Assembly (NCBI GenBank): GCA_017994175.1
Contig: JAGOLH010000025.1
Span: 1 to 40,822, forward strand
Reading direction: 5' to 3'
Length of the DNA stretch: 40,822 nucleotides
Source: Bacteroidales bacterium
Lineage (GTDB): Bacteria; Bacteroidota; Bacteroidia; Bacteroidales; ML635J-15
Positions 1-8,174 of this stretch are shown here, piece by piece. The stretch's first letter is position 1, and the number at the start of each line of letters is the position of its first letter. The notes under the pieces are model-generated. The model was not told the origin of the DNA, did no database searches, and saw only the letters and a list, made by a program, of their open reading frames with translations. Made by a program: the position numbers and the translations under genes.

Positions 1-59
1 GCTGCAATGGCTACCTGTGCTTTAAAACTTGCACTGAATTTTCTTCTGCTTTTTTTCAT
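1..59 (-). CDS. IS3-family transposase OrfA, N-terminal fragment (runs off the left edge)
   Basis: Reading the minus strand from an ATG at 57-59 gives 19 codons beginning MKKSRRKFSASFKAQVAIA, with no stop before the window edge. The basic KKxRRKFS start followed by FKAxVAxxA is the usual N-terminus of OrfA, the helix-turn-helix DNA-binding subunit of IS3-group transposases. The rest of the element lies outside the window, so neither OrfB nor the second inverted repeat can be checked. The family call rests on this short peptide plus the IS3-like terminal sequence just upstream (101-120), which agree with each other. Confidence 0.75.
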   Translation of the reverse strand, partial: MKKSRRKFSASFKAQVAIA

Positions 60-100
60 AATACTGGTAAATTTAATTGTTTTTATTCAACTTAACCAGT

Positions 101-120
101 GGTCCAATTTTCGGGGAGTA
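101..120 (-). repeat. Terminal inverted-repeat-like sequence of the IS
   Basis: The minus-strand reading contains CTCCCCGAAAATTGGACC, which resembles the tips of IS3-family elements. The partner repeat lies outside the window, so this is assigned by resemblance and by its position upstream of the transposase start. Confidence 0.6.
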
Positions 121-1557
121 TTATAGAAGTCTTCGGTAATCGCTGCTCAATTCCCAATCATAGGACTTAGTATTATAGCTTGGGGCTATTTTGGTATTGG
201 GTTTAAATATATTGCCACTTCTAAGATTTCTAATACTTATCAAATTATTTGTATCAGAAGCAATTACAAAAATATTTCTAAGCTCTGATTGATATGCATT
301 CCAACCAATGGGAGTTATTTTTGTGCTCAAAGATTGCAATTTCTCACCTGTACGCAAATCCCATATTATTATTTTAGAATCTGCTGAAGTGGTAACAAGA
401 AATTTGTTATCATTACTAAAATTCATACTTTCAATAAAATCGCTGTGCCCAACTAATGTATTTAACAATTTTCCTGTATTTAAATCCCAAATTTTAGGTG
501 ACCTATCATTGCTTCCTGAAGTAATGACTAAGCCAATATTTACATTTATTGAATATCTTATATAAGGTCCTTCTAATTGAACTTTGAAAGTTCGTAATTT
601 TATTTTTTCTGAAAAATCCCAGCATTCAACTTCACCATCATCAAAACAAAAAACGATAGTGTTATTATCTTTAAGAAAACACAATTCATTTAAATTTGAA
701 AAGTCACCATCAATATAAAATGTGTCCTTAATATTTTGCATATCATAAAAAACGGCAGAATTTTCCCTTGCAATTACAAATTTGCTATTATCATTACTCA
801 AAGAACAATATTTTAGATTTAAGTCGGCCGTATTATTTTCGAGAACTAATTTTTTATCCTCAATATCCCAAATCTGAATACTCGCATCATTATAAACAAC
901 AATCAAGTATTTTCCATCAGGACTTACTTTTGCTGTGTTTACATTATTTTTGAGATTTTTTATGCTAATATCCGAATTAGTATTAGGTATATCCCAAAGT
1001 TTTATGGTATTTTTTTTAGGTAAAACGCCAAGAACTTTATTGTGTAAATGACAAAATTCTGCCGTAATTTCAGTATCTGAATCTCTTACTAATGTATTGT
1101 AATTTCCACTCTCAATATTAAATAGTACAATTTTACTTTTTTTACTAGGAATACTTGAATGGAGTACTAGCAGTACATGTTTATTATCAGCACATAATTC
1201 AGCATTGATATAGAATAACCAATTTTTTGACTCAGTAATGATTTTTCCGCTAATTACTTCGATTAGCATAAAACTATTTGATGCAACTATTAACAGTGTT
1301 TTACTATTCTGACTGAATTGAATTTTTTCTATATATTCGTTAAAAGGATTGAATTTGCCAATCGCCTTCCCAAGTTTTGCATTCCAAATAATAACATGTT
1401 GTTCGTCATAGGAAACAATATACTTTCCATCAGGGCTATAGATTGCATTATGAACTGGAACATTGTGACCTTCGGGCAACCCCAGCCTCACTTCCTGAGA
1501 ATGCAGCGGCATCAACACCAGCTGCAAAATAAACGTCAATAATAAAAATCTTATCAT
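121..1557 (-). pseudogene. Exported WD40-repeat protein, 3' end probably cut by the IS
   Basis: From the ATG at 1557 this encodes about 478 residues. That start is preferred over the upstream ATG at 1596 because it opens directly into a signal peptide (MIRFLLLTFILQLVLMPLHSQ). About ten degenerate WD40 blades follow (for example VSPDGKYLIVV...IQIWDI and FSNDNKFLVTT...IIIWDL). The last residues, LSSDYRRLL, match the opening strand of another blade (compare FSPDGQRIV in the next gene), then a TAA falls at 121-123 beside the IS end. The gene therefore appears to end in the middle of blade 11. The neighbouring paralogue continues to 14 blades and then a caspase domain, so a lost C-terminal effector domain is plausible but not shown. 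It lies 84 bp after the WD40-caspase gene on the same strand. Confidence 0.75.
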
Positions 1558-1641
1558 AGCTCTATGTTTTAATATTTCACCACACCCTCCAATCAAATTC
1601 CAGGTTCTCCTGACGGCTGGTGGTGCATTTCTATTGATTTA

Positions 1642-4600
1642 CTATTTCGCAAACCCCACGACCTCCTCAATTATCTTATTCACCAAAGCCGGCAAATCCT
1701 CTTTGTTGCCGCTGATATTTGCCTGATGCAACGACTCGCTGCCTTTGAGCAAACGAACCTGACACACTACCTGCTCGCCCTGCACCTGATACATGATGTT
1801 GATTTTGTTGGCTCCGGGTGTTTCGGTGCGGGCAAATACGAGCATGCTCTTCACACCTCTTTCCGAAATCGACGATAATTCTTTGTTTATTAAATCTTTT
1901 AGCTGCAAATCGTCGTTAAAACTATCGGTATTGAGAACATTGGCACACATCACGACAGGTTTTTCCTCTGCAAGATGAATACTGTTTCGAACGTCTTCGT
2001 CAACCTCGCCAATACGGATATTGGCAGTACCAAAGGGCTGGGCATTTTGCTCATAACCCATGTTGCTGACCAGTAGATGCAGGTATTTCTCGGTTTCGAG
2101 GAACCACTTCTGCACATTCAGGAAACGACCGTCGTCGAGGATGTCGGGGTTGTTCTTCAGCACATACAGCAAACTGTAGGTAAGCAAGCCCTGCTCGTAT
2201 TGCGGCAACTCGTAGGCATACTGATTGGGTGCCGAAGCGGCCAAAATGAACATACCCGACTTGTCTTTCAGGTCTTCAACCTGACGAATGCGTTTGGTGT
2301 CGTCGTCGCTGCGGGCCAGAGCCATGAGCTCGTGTGTGGCTTGACCGCTGTTGCAGGCATCGAATATGAGTATGGTTTTGTTGGCAAGCATTTTATACGG
2401 GCCGTCGTAGCTGAGCCATTCCCGTAACTCGCGGGTGCTGATACCTGCCAGGTTTATCTGCGAAGCCTCGGCGGTGAGAAAGGTAAACATTTTGTCGGTT
2501 TCGCCTTCCATAACCCCGTGCCCTGCAAAGAATATCAGTATCACGTCCTCGGGACGTGCCTTGCTGCCAATATCGGCAAATGCCCTGCGGATACCTTCCT
2601 TCTCAGGTGTGGAAAAACCATTGCCGGGGGTAACCTCTGAATTGACAATATACATAAACACATTGTTGTTACCCAGCAGCTTTTTGGCACTTTGCTCGAT
2701 GGCTGCTCCCAAATCGCGTGAATCTTTCACCGGATATTTCAGGTTCAGCTTAGGGTCTTTGTAGTTGTTCACGCCTATTACCATGGCAAAAAGCCGGGGT
2801 TGTACTGCCGTTTTTTCTTTGGGAGCAAAATTGTACTTTGCTCCGCGTGATCGCAGTTCACTGTTAGCCTGCCGCACTACTCCCACTACGTTTACCTCGT
2901 TGTCGCTACCCGGCACAAAATGCTTTTCGAGTTGTGCTGCATCAAGCTTCAGGTAGTATTTACCGTCGTTCAGTTCTATTTGATTTGCCGGAATGGTGCG
3001 CACAACTTTTGCGTTTACATACACTTCGATATATTCCAGGCCGAGCTTTCGGGGCGTAATAATGTAATTGTAGCCCCTGTCGTCGGTTTCGCTGCGCTCT
3101 ATCAGTGGCAGGGCATCGCAGATATCAAGGTCCGACAGTTTGGGGTAGTTAATCTCCTGCCCGCTCATGATTTTCTCGACCAACCCGGGCACATAGAGGG
3201 CGTCTTTCATCTGGGCAAGGTCGATAACCTCTGTACCGCACACGAAGTAGAGGTAATCGCGGGCTCCGGGGGTGCCGTCGTAGCGGCCATAGGGATCTAT
3301 TACCAAATAATCGCTCGAATCAACGGCAATAAACGAATAAATCTCTTTTCCGGTTTCCATATCCCACAACGTGAGCATTGAATTGCTATGTGAAATAAGG
3401 GTATTATTTTCAAAGTCAATTGCATAACAAGTTCCATTTAAAGCAATGTCTTTTATCATTTTCCCGCTTGTCGCATCCCACACTTTGGCGGTATTGTCAT
3501 CGGATGCTGTCACTATCCTTTGCCCATCGTGGCTGAATGTGGCTGAATAAACCCCATCGGTATGCCCCTCAAGGCTAAACAATAGTTTCCCGCTTGTCGC
3601 ATCCCATACTTTGGCGGTTTTGTCATAGGATGCCGTAACTATGCTTTGTCCATCGGGGCTGAATGTGGCTGACTCAAAAATCCTTGTATGACCTTCAAGG
3701 CTATACAATAATTTCCCGCTTGTCGCATCCCATACTTTGGCAGTATAGTCATAGGATGCCGTAACAATCCTTTGCCCATCGGGGCTGAATGTGGCTGAAA
3801 AGACAGGACCTGTATGCCCATCAAGGCTAACCAATAATTTCCCGCTTGTCGCATCCCATACTTTGGCGGTTTTGTCATTGGATGCCGTAACTATTCTTTG
3901 CCCATCGGGGCTGAATGTGGCTGTATAAACAGTCATTGTATGACCTTCAAGGCTATACAATAATTTCCCGCTTGTCGCATCCCATACTTTGCCGGTTTTG
4001 TCATCGGATGCCGTTACTATCCTTTGCCCATCGGGGCTGAATGTGGCTGATAAGACAGGACCTGTATGCCCATCAAGGCTATACAATGATTTCCCGCTTG
4101 TCGCATCCCATACTTTGGCGGTATTGTCCCAGGATGCCGTTACTATCCTTTGCCCATCGGGGCTGAATGTGGCTGTATAAACCCAATCGGTATGCCCTTC
4201 AAGGCTATACAATAATTTCCCGCACGTCGCATCCCAGACTTTGGCGGTATAGTCATCGGATGCCGTTACTATCCTTTGCCCATCGGGGCTGAATGTGGCT
4301 GTATTATTATAACTTGTATGCCCATCAAGGCTATACAATAATTTCCCGCTTATCGCATCCCATACTTTGCCGGTTTTGTCCCAGGATGCCGTAACTATCC
4401 TTTGCCCATCGGGGCTGAATGTGGCTGTATAAATAGTCATTGTATGACCTTCAAGGCTATACAATAATTTCCCGCTTGTCGCATCCCATACTTTGCCGGT
4501 TTTGTCCCATGATGCCGTAACTATCCTTTGCCCATCGGGGCTGAATGTGGCTGTATTAACCCTCTCTGTATGCCCATCAAGGCTATACAATAATTTTCCG

Positions 4601-5172
4601 CTTGTCGCATCCCATAATTTGGCGGTATTGTCAGTGGATCCTGTCACTATCCTTTGTCCATCGGGGCTGAATGTGGCTGAAATAACAGAACTTGTATGCC
4701 CATCAAGGCTATACAATAATTTCCCGCTTGTCGCATCCCAGACTTTGGCGGTTTTGTCAGCGGATGCTGTCACTATCCTTTGCCCATCGGGGCTGAATGC
4801 GGCTGATATAACCATATCTGTATGACCTTCAAGGCTATATAATAATTTCCCGCTTGTCGCACCCCAGACTTTGGCGGTTTTGTCATCGGATGCCGTTACT
4901 ATCCTTTGCCCATCGGGGCTGAATTTGGCTTCATTAACCCTCTCTGTATGCCCATCAAGGCTAAACAATAATTTCCCTCTTGTCGCATCCCATAATTTGG
5001 CGGTATTGTCATCGGATGCCGTCACTATCCTTTGCCCATCGGGGCTGAATGTGGCTGTATAAACCCAATCCGTATGCCCCACCGGAAGCATCAGCCTTGG
5101 CTGGGTTTGCGCCAATATATTTGTTGTAAACACAAAAATGCTTAAGCAAAATAGGCAGATGTATTTGTTCAT
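1642..5172 (-). CDS. Exported WD40-repeat / caspase-like (peptidase C14) protein
   Basis: This is a 1176-residue protein with a signal peptide (MNKYICLFCLSIFVFTTNILAQ). Residues ~30-575 hold 13 nearly identical WD40 blades of 42 residues (GHT...ATFSPDGQRIVTASDDKTAKVWDATSGK is the pattern), and a diverged 14th follows (LTLWDMETGK), enough for two seven-bladed propellers. A linker (~620-790) leads to a C14 caspase-like domain (~793-1030) that opens RLFAMVIGVNNYKD. It has the catalytic His in FFAGHG (His885) and Cys in FDACNSG (Cys940), both present, so a cysteine peptidase is expected. The last ~130 residues are unassigned. Proteins of this architecture are thought to sense ligands through the propeller and respond by proteolysis; the substrate here is unknown. 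The signal peptide implies action outside the cytoplasm, which is unusual for a caspase homologue. It sits 40 bp after the SUMF1-like gene and is likely co-transcribed with it. Confidence 0.88.
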   Translation of the reverse strand: MNKYICLFCLSIFVFTTNILAQTQPRLMLPVGHTDWVYTATFSPDGQRIVTASDDNTAKLWDATRGKLLFSLDGHTERVNEAKFSPDGQRIVTASDDKTAKVWGATSGKLLYSLEGHTDMVISAAFSPDGQRIVTASADKTAKVWDATSGKLLYSLDGHTSSVISATFSPDGQRIVTGSTDNTAKLWDATSGKLLYSLDGHTERVNTATFSPDGQRIVTASWDKTGKVWDATSGKLLYSLEGHTMTIYTATFSPDGQRIVTASWDKTGKVWDAISGKLLYSLDGHTSYNNTATFSPDGQRIVTASDDYTAKVWDATCGKLLYSLEGHTDWVYTATFSPDGQRIVTASWDNTAKVWDATSGKSLYSLDGHTGPVLSATFSPDGQRIVTASDDKTGKVWDATSGKLLYSLEGHTMTVYTATFSPDGQRIVTASNDKTAKVWDATSGKLLVSLDGHTGPVFSATFSPDGQRIVTASYDYTAKVWDATSGKLLYSLEGHTRIFESATFSPDGQSIVTASYDKTAKVWDATSGKLLFSLEGHTDGVYSATFSHDGQRIVTASDDNTAKVWDATSGKMIKDIALNGTCYAIDFENNTLISHSNSMLTLWDMETGKEIYSFIAVDSSDYLVIDPYGRYDGTPGARDYLYFVCGTEVIDLAQMKDALYVPGLVEKIMSGQEINYPKLSDLDICDALPLIERSETDDRGYNYIITPRKLGLEYIEVYVNAKVVRTIPANQIELNDGKYYLKLDAAQLEKHFVPGSDNEVNVVGVVRQANSELRSRGAKYNFAPKEKTAVQPRLFAMVIGVNNYKDPKLNLKYPVKDSRDLGAAIEQSAKKLLGNNNVFMYIVNSEVTPGNGFSTPEKEGIRRAFADIGSKARPEDVILIFFAGHGVMEGETDKMFTFLTAEASQINLAGISTRELREWLSYDGPYKMLANKTILIFDACNSGQATHELMALARSDDDTKRIRQVEDLKDKSGMFILAASAPNQYAYELPQYEQGLLTYSLLYVLKNNPDILDDGRFLNVQKWFLETEKYLHLLVSNMGYEQNAQPFGTANIRIGEVDEDVRNSIHLAEEKPVVMCANVLNTDSFNDDLQLKDLINKELSSISERGVKSMLVFARTETPGANKINIMYQVQGEQVVCQVRLLKGSESLHQANISGNKEDLPALVNKIIEEVVGFAK
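3465..5080 (-). repeat. Thirteen tandem ~126-bp WD40-coding DNA repeats
   Basis: Within the caspase gene the plus strand repeats a unit of about 126 bp carrying CTTTGCCCATCGGGGCTGAA and TTTCCCGCTTGTCGCATCCC. Copies differ at few positions, mostly in the GHTxxV loop and the D-x-T tip. The close DNA identity, not just protein identity, suggests recent duplication or gene conversion and a locus prone to changing copy number. Confidence 0.9.
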
Positions 5173-5212
5173 AGTATATGATTTTTACTTTTCAATTTAT
5201 AATACAAACCTT

Positions 5213-6763
5213 TTAAAACCCTGCCCCTACAATCGTCATCGCCACCCGAAAGCCAATTCTCGAACTGGTTTTGTTTTCATTAAAAATGGTGCGTGTTCCG
5301 GGCATGATATACACCGCCGGGTCGGCCCAGGAACCGCCTTTAACCACACGGGCGGGTTGCATTTTGTGGTACACACCGGCATTGTGCATGGCTTGTTCGG
5401 CATAGCGCGTCAGGTACCACCTGTCGCGTTCATTCAGCGAATCGCGAATCTCGGAACCGTATTCCATTTGCTTGTACACTTTTTCGAAAGCGGTTTGCGC
5501 ATCGTCGTTGGGCAGCACCCTGTACGGATGATCCCTGACTTCGTACCTGTCGAGTACCCACTCAGCCACATTGCCGGCCATGTCGTACAGTCCTTTTTGA
5601 TTGGGAGGATATGCTTTTACCTCCGACGTAAGAAAAAAACCATCATCATCAAATGATTTATGCGACACATTGTTCTGGTCGCGTATTACTCCAAAATTGG
5701 CATAATATTGACTTTTTTCATTGACAGTTCTGTATCCCTGCCATGGATACTGTGCGCCGTATTCCCGGCTGCCAGGTTCAGGCTCGTACACAGCAGCATA
5801 CTCCCATTCAGCTTCGGTGGGCAGACGAAAATTCGGGTACAATAAAAACATATAATCATAATTGGCTGTGTCCATCAAAAATTCATCTGTTGTAAAATAA
5901 TACGATCGTTGTTTTAACACTTTTTCGATAATAAGAATGTCTTCGTTCAGGCGGTCGCTGCGCCACTGGCAGTATGCCATTGCCTGATGCCAACTAACAC
6001 CAACTACAGGATAGTTACCGTAGGCAGGGTGCCAGAAATACATTTGCGACATGGGTTCGTTGTAGGAGTAAGAGAAATCGTGCACCCAGCATAGTGTGTC
6101 GGGATAAACATTTATTTTAACTTCCTCACAACTCATATAAGGCAGTTTATGGGGCATGGTTCTGTAAGCACTATCTGAATATAGCTGAAATAGACTATCG
6201 TTTACCGTTTCCCTGATGTAAGAATACGTTAGCTTAGATACATCCATTTCTTTGCGGCGGAAATAACGCTCGTTTTCGGGGAAAAACATAAAAGCCTCAA
6301 GCACCGTATCGTTCCAGTCGAACGGAATGGCTTCGTTGTAATGTCCGTTGGGCAGACGCCTTTCGGGGTATTTCTCGGCAAGAATATCCATTGCATTGCG
6401 TATGGTTACCCATAGGGTAAACTCACGGTACTCAGCGTTGGTTATTTCTTGGTCGCTTATAAAGAAAGAACTAACAGTTACCCTCCTGGGAGTTTGCCCA
6501 AGAAGCAAGGTGGAGTCTTTGTCGGAAGCCGTGATGTCCGGATTGGTATTCCCCATCACAAAGGTTCCATTCGGGATATATGTCATTCCTTCGTAGTACT
6601 TTCGTGCTTTTTTAGGGAGTTCTTTGTAACCCATTCTAGGCACTCCAATAAGCTTTTCCGTCTTATTTTTATCGAATGTATCAGGTTTTTTCTGCGCAAT
6701 GGCATTGAGGCTCAGTGAAACAGCGCAACAGCATACTATAACGACACAACAAATCGTTTTCAT
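5213..6763 (-). CDS. Exported SUMF1 / FGE-sulfatase-domain protein, GldK-like
   Basis: This 516-residue protein has an N-terminal hydrophobic signal ending near NAIAQ; no clear lipobox is seen even though cysteines are clustered in the signal. The SUMF1 fold is marked by YIPNGTFVMGN (~62), ISDQEITNAEYREF (~102), VGVSWHQAMAYCQWRS (~253), FRLPTEAEWEYAA (~318), GLYDMAGNVAEW (~391) and VVKGGSW...SRIGFRVAM (~480-510). The cysteine pair that formylglycine-generating enzymes use near the C-terminus is absent after GGSW, so this is not expected to be an FGE enzyme. Length, signal peptide and the EITNAEYREF wording resemble GldK/GldJ proteins of the gliding/type IX secretion apparatus, but no gldLMN genes follow, so it is more likely a paralogue. 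It is the first gene of the set leading into the WD40-caspase gene. Confidence 0.8.
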   Translation of the reverse strand: MKTICCVVIVCCCAVSLSLNAIAQKKPDTFDKNKTEKLIGVPRMGYKELPKKARKYYEGMTYIPNGTFVMGNTNPDITASDKDSTLLLGQTPRRVTVSSFFISDQEITNAEYREFTLWVTIRNAMDILAEKYPERRLPNGHYNEAIPFDWNDTVLEAFMFFPENERYFRRKEMDVSKLTYSYIRETVNDSLFQLYSDSAYRTMPHKLPYMSCEEVKINVYPDTLCWVHDFSYSYNEPMSQMYFWHPAYGNYPVVGVSWHQAMAYCQWRSDRLNEDILIIEKVLKQRSYYFTTDEFLMDTANYDYMFLLYPNFRLPTEAEWEYAAVYEPEPGSREYGAQYPWQGYRTVNEKSQYYANFGVIRDQNNVSHKSFDDDGFFLTSEVKAYPPNQKGLYDMAGNVAEWVLDRYEVRDHPYRVLPNDDAQTAFEKVYKQMEYGSEIRDSLNERDRWYLTRYAEQAMHNAGVYHKMQPARVVKGGSWADPAVYIMPGTRTIFNENKTSSRIGFRVAMTIVGAGF

Positions 6764-6950
6764 GGAGAAAGGTTTTATCTGATAAATATATATGAAATAA
6801 AACTAAAAATCAAATAGCATAGTGCTTTTCACGCCGAGCCGGTGCTATCAGCAATGAGTACACAACCACCTGTGTTATCTCAGACCAGTATTATTATATG
6901 ATAAATTAGTTTCGCTACGAGCGAGGAAGAGGATAATTCAGTCCTTTCAA
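6764..6950. other. Intergenic region, 187 bp
   Basis: It separates the end of the NifX-like gene from the start of the SUMF1-like gene, both on the minus strand, so it should hold a terminator and a promoter. A short stem TCGCT-ACG-AGCGA (6912-6924) lies just after the NifX-like gene but is not followed by a convincing T-run on the minus strand. No good TAnnTTTG promoter was found. Confidence 0.4.
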
Positions 6951-7334
6951 TTAATGCCCGCACTGGTGCCCGCTGTCGTGGTGATGCTGGTGCTGGGCGC
7001 AGCTGCTTCCTGAATCGTGGATATCTCCGCTAAGCCATTGTTTTACGGCATTTTCAGCGTTACCGATGCAACCACGAACAACATCAATGCCCCAGTAATT
7101 AAGCACGTTAATGGCTCCATCGCCGATACCACCGGCAAGCATAACACTTACACCCTGCTCTGCCAACACAGCTGCAATATTCGATTTGCATCCACAACCC
7201 TGAGGCGATGGAATGTTTTCAACCTTTACGATATTGTTATTTTCGTCAGCTGTAAACACTGAATAGGAATGACAATGCCCAAAATGAGAATCGATGGTGC
7301 CATCGGCGGCAACCGGAACTGCAATTTTTTTCAT
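6951..7334 (-). CDS. NifX/NifB-type dinitrogenase cofactor-family protein with His-rich tail
   Basis: This 127-residue cytoplasmic protein has the NifX/VnfX/NifB-C fold. It opens MKKIAVPVA, has DSHFGHCHSYSVF (~16-28) with the family's HFG(H)C metal-binding signature, then IPSPQGCGCKS and AEQGVSVMLAGGIGDGAINVL. The tail is rich in His and Cys (CAQHQHHHDSGHQCGH), suggesting metal binding. Stand-alone members outside nif clusters are thought to bind iron-sulfur or metal clusters; no nitrogenase gene is in the window, so a nitrogen-fixation role is not supported. It is the third gene after a DUF134 regulator and an OsmC-like gene, with a 7-bp gap to the latter. Confidence 0.85.
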   Translation of the reverse strand: MKKIAVPVAADGTIDSHFGHCHSYSVFTADENNNIVKVENIPSPQGCGCKSNIAAVLAEQGVSVMLAGGIGDGAINVLNYWGIDVVRGCIGNAENAVKQWLSGDIHDSGSSCAQHQHHHDSGHQCGH

Positions 7335-7341
7335 AATTAAA

Positions 7342-7737
7342 TTATTTAACTGTTGTATATGCTTTAAATGTCGGTGGATTTTCGATAGTTTTTTTCACTT
7401 TGCAAAATTCAGCCGAACTTACCAGAGCCGAATGATATTTTTCGGGAAAATCGGGCGGAACCTGTATTTCGAATTCGAAATTCAAGGGTAATCCACTCTG
7501 GTTGTCGAACTCCATGTGCTGAATGATGCGAATACCATCGGTAGGTAGATTACGACTGTCGCAAAAGAATTTCACATAAATACCTGCACAGGTACCCAGC
7601 GATGCCAGAAATAGCTCAAATGGTGTTGGAGCCGAGTTTAATCCACCTGCAAAAGAAGGTTGATCCGTTTTAATATCATGTCCGTTAAAATGAGCGGTAA
7701 CTACTTTACCGCCGTCGAAAGTGATTTCCATATCCAT
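7342..7737 (-). CDS. OsmC-family protein
   Basis: This 131-residue protein matches OsmC/YhfA-type peroxiredoxin-like proteins. The region PTPFELFLASLGTCAGIYV (~36-55) carries the first conserved cysteine and EFCKVKKTIENP near the C-terminus carries the second. Members with both cysteines reduce organic hydroperoxides, though many of the YhfA branch have no proven substrate. It lies between the DUF134 regulator and the NifX-like gene and probably shares their promoter at 8175-8206, which suggests a link to redox or metal stress (inference). Confidence 0.87.
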   Translation of the reverse strand: MDMEITFDGGKVVTAHFNGHDIKTDQPSFAGGLNSAPTPFELFLASLGTCAGIYVKFFCDSRNLPTDGIRIIQHMEFDNQSGLPLNFEFEIQVPPDFPEKYHSALVSSAEFCKVKKTIENPPTFKAYTTVK

Positions 7738-7753
7738 AATTACTTGATTTAAT

Positions 7754-8161
7754 TTATTTATTAATAAGTACTAATTCTTCATCGCTGTAGCAATCACATG
7801 TTGCACAGGGGAAATGGTTGCTTTTTCCTTGAATCAAGCGGCAACATTTCCGGCAACGGTACCAGTCGTTCTCCAGTTTAAAATTACCTCCATCGATAAG
7901 TAATTGCCGTCCTTCGGCAAATGCAACGGCTATGTGGCTGAGTGCACGGTTATAGATTCTTGTTAACGTGGGCCGAGAGACCTGCATCAGAACTGCGGCT
8001 TCGTCCTGCGACTTCTTGTGGTAATTTACCAACCTGAAACTTTCGAACTCCTCCAGGCTCATATTCACTGCTGTTACCGGTACTACAGTAATACCAAAAG
8101 GTTCAAACCCCTCCATCAGTGGGGGACTCGAAATTTTTCGGCATTTACAGGGGCGTGGCAT
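7754..8161 (-). CDS. DUF134 (UPF0251) predicted DNA-binding protein
   Basis: This 135-residue protein has the family's opening MPRPCKCRKI and a sigma70-region-4-like helix-turn-helix (SLEEFESFRLVNY...SQDEAAVLMQVSRPTLTRIYNRA, ~34-73). A C-terminal Cys-rich segment (CRKCCRLI...CATCDCYSDEE) could bind a metal or Fe-S cluster. The family is predicted to be DNA-binding, with little experimental work known to me. It is the first gene of a three-gene set, and its promoter contains a perfect palindrome in the spacer, the expected site for autoregulation. The Cys-rich tail next to a metal-binding NifX-like protein and OsmC suggests a metal or redox sensor (inference). Confidence 0.87.
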   Translation of the reverse strand: MPRPCKCRKISSPPLMEGFEPFGITVVPVTAVNMSLEEFESFRLVNYHKKSQDEAAVLMQVSRPTLTRIYNRALSHIAVAFAEGRQLLIDGGNFKLENDWYRCRKCCRLIQGKSNHFPCATCDCYSDEELVLINK

Positions 8162-8174
8162 AGTAATTTTTTTG

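Larger units (their letters stand above)
1..124 (-). mobile_element. Right-hand end of an IS3-family insertion sequence (partial)
   Basis: The segment contains the transposase start (1-59), a short leader, and at 101-120 a sequence which on the minus strand reads TACTCCCCGAAAATTGGACC. A CCCCGAAAA-TTGGACC core is typical of IS3-family terminal inverted repeats. The exact outer boundary cannot be fixed without the other end or the target duplication, but it must be close to 120-127, directly abutting the stop codon of the neighbouring WD40 gene. A 6-bp inverted repeat (63-68 with 95-100) lies in the leader and may be chance. Confidence 0.7.

Noticed and set aside
2077..3381. Plus-strand open frames opposite the caspase domain
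   Set aside because: They lie antisense to a well-supported domain with intact catalytic motifs and match nothing recognisable.
3989..5062. Plus-strand reading frames full of repeated LCPSGLN-like peptides
   Set aside because: They are antisense shadows of the WD40 repeats and share their period; no promoter or independent family match.
3465..5080. CRISPR-like tandem repetition
   Set aside because: The unit is about 126 bp with no spacers, stays in frame and encodes WD40 blades on the minus strand.
5213..6763. True gldK of a gliding/type IX secretion locus
   Set aside because: No gldL, gldM or gldN follows and no lipobox is clear, so only GldK-like is supported.
6912..6924. Rho-independent terminator after the NifX-like gene
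   Set aside because: The stem is only 5 bp and is not followed by a T-run on the minus strand.
6951..7334. Nitrogen fixation role for the NifX-like protein
   Set aside because: No nif structural or assembly genes are in the window, and stand-alone family members are common outside diazotrophs.
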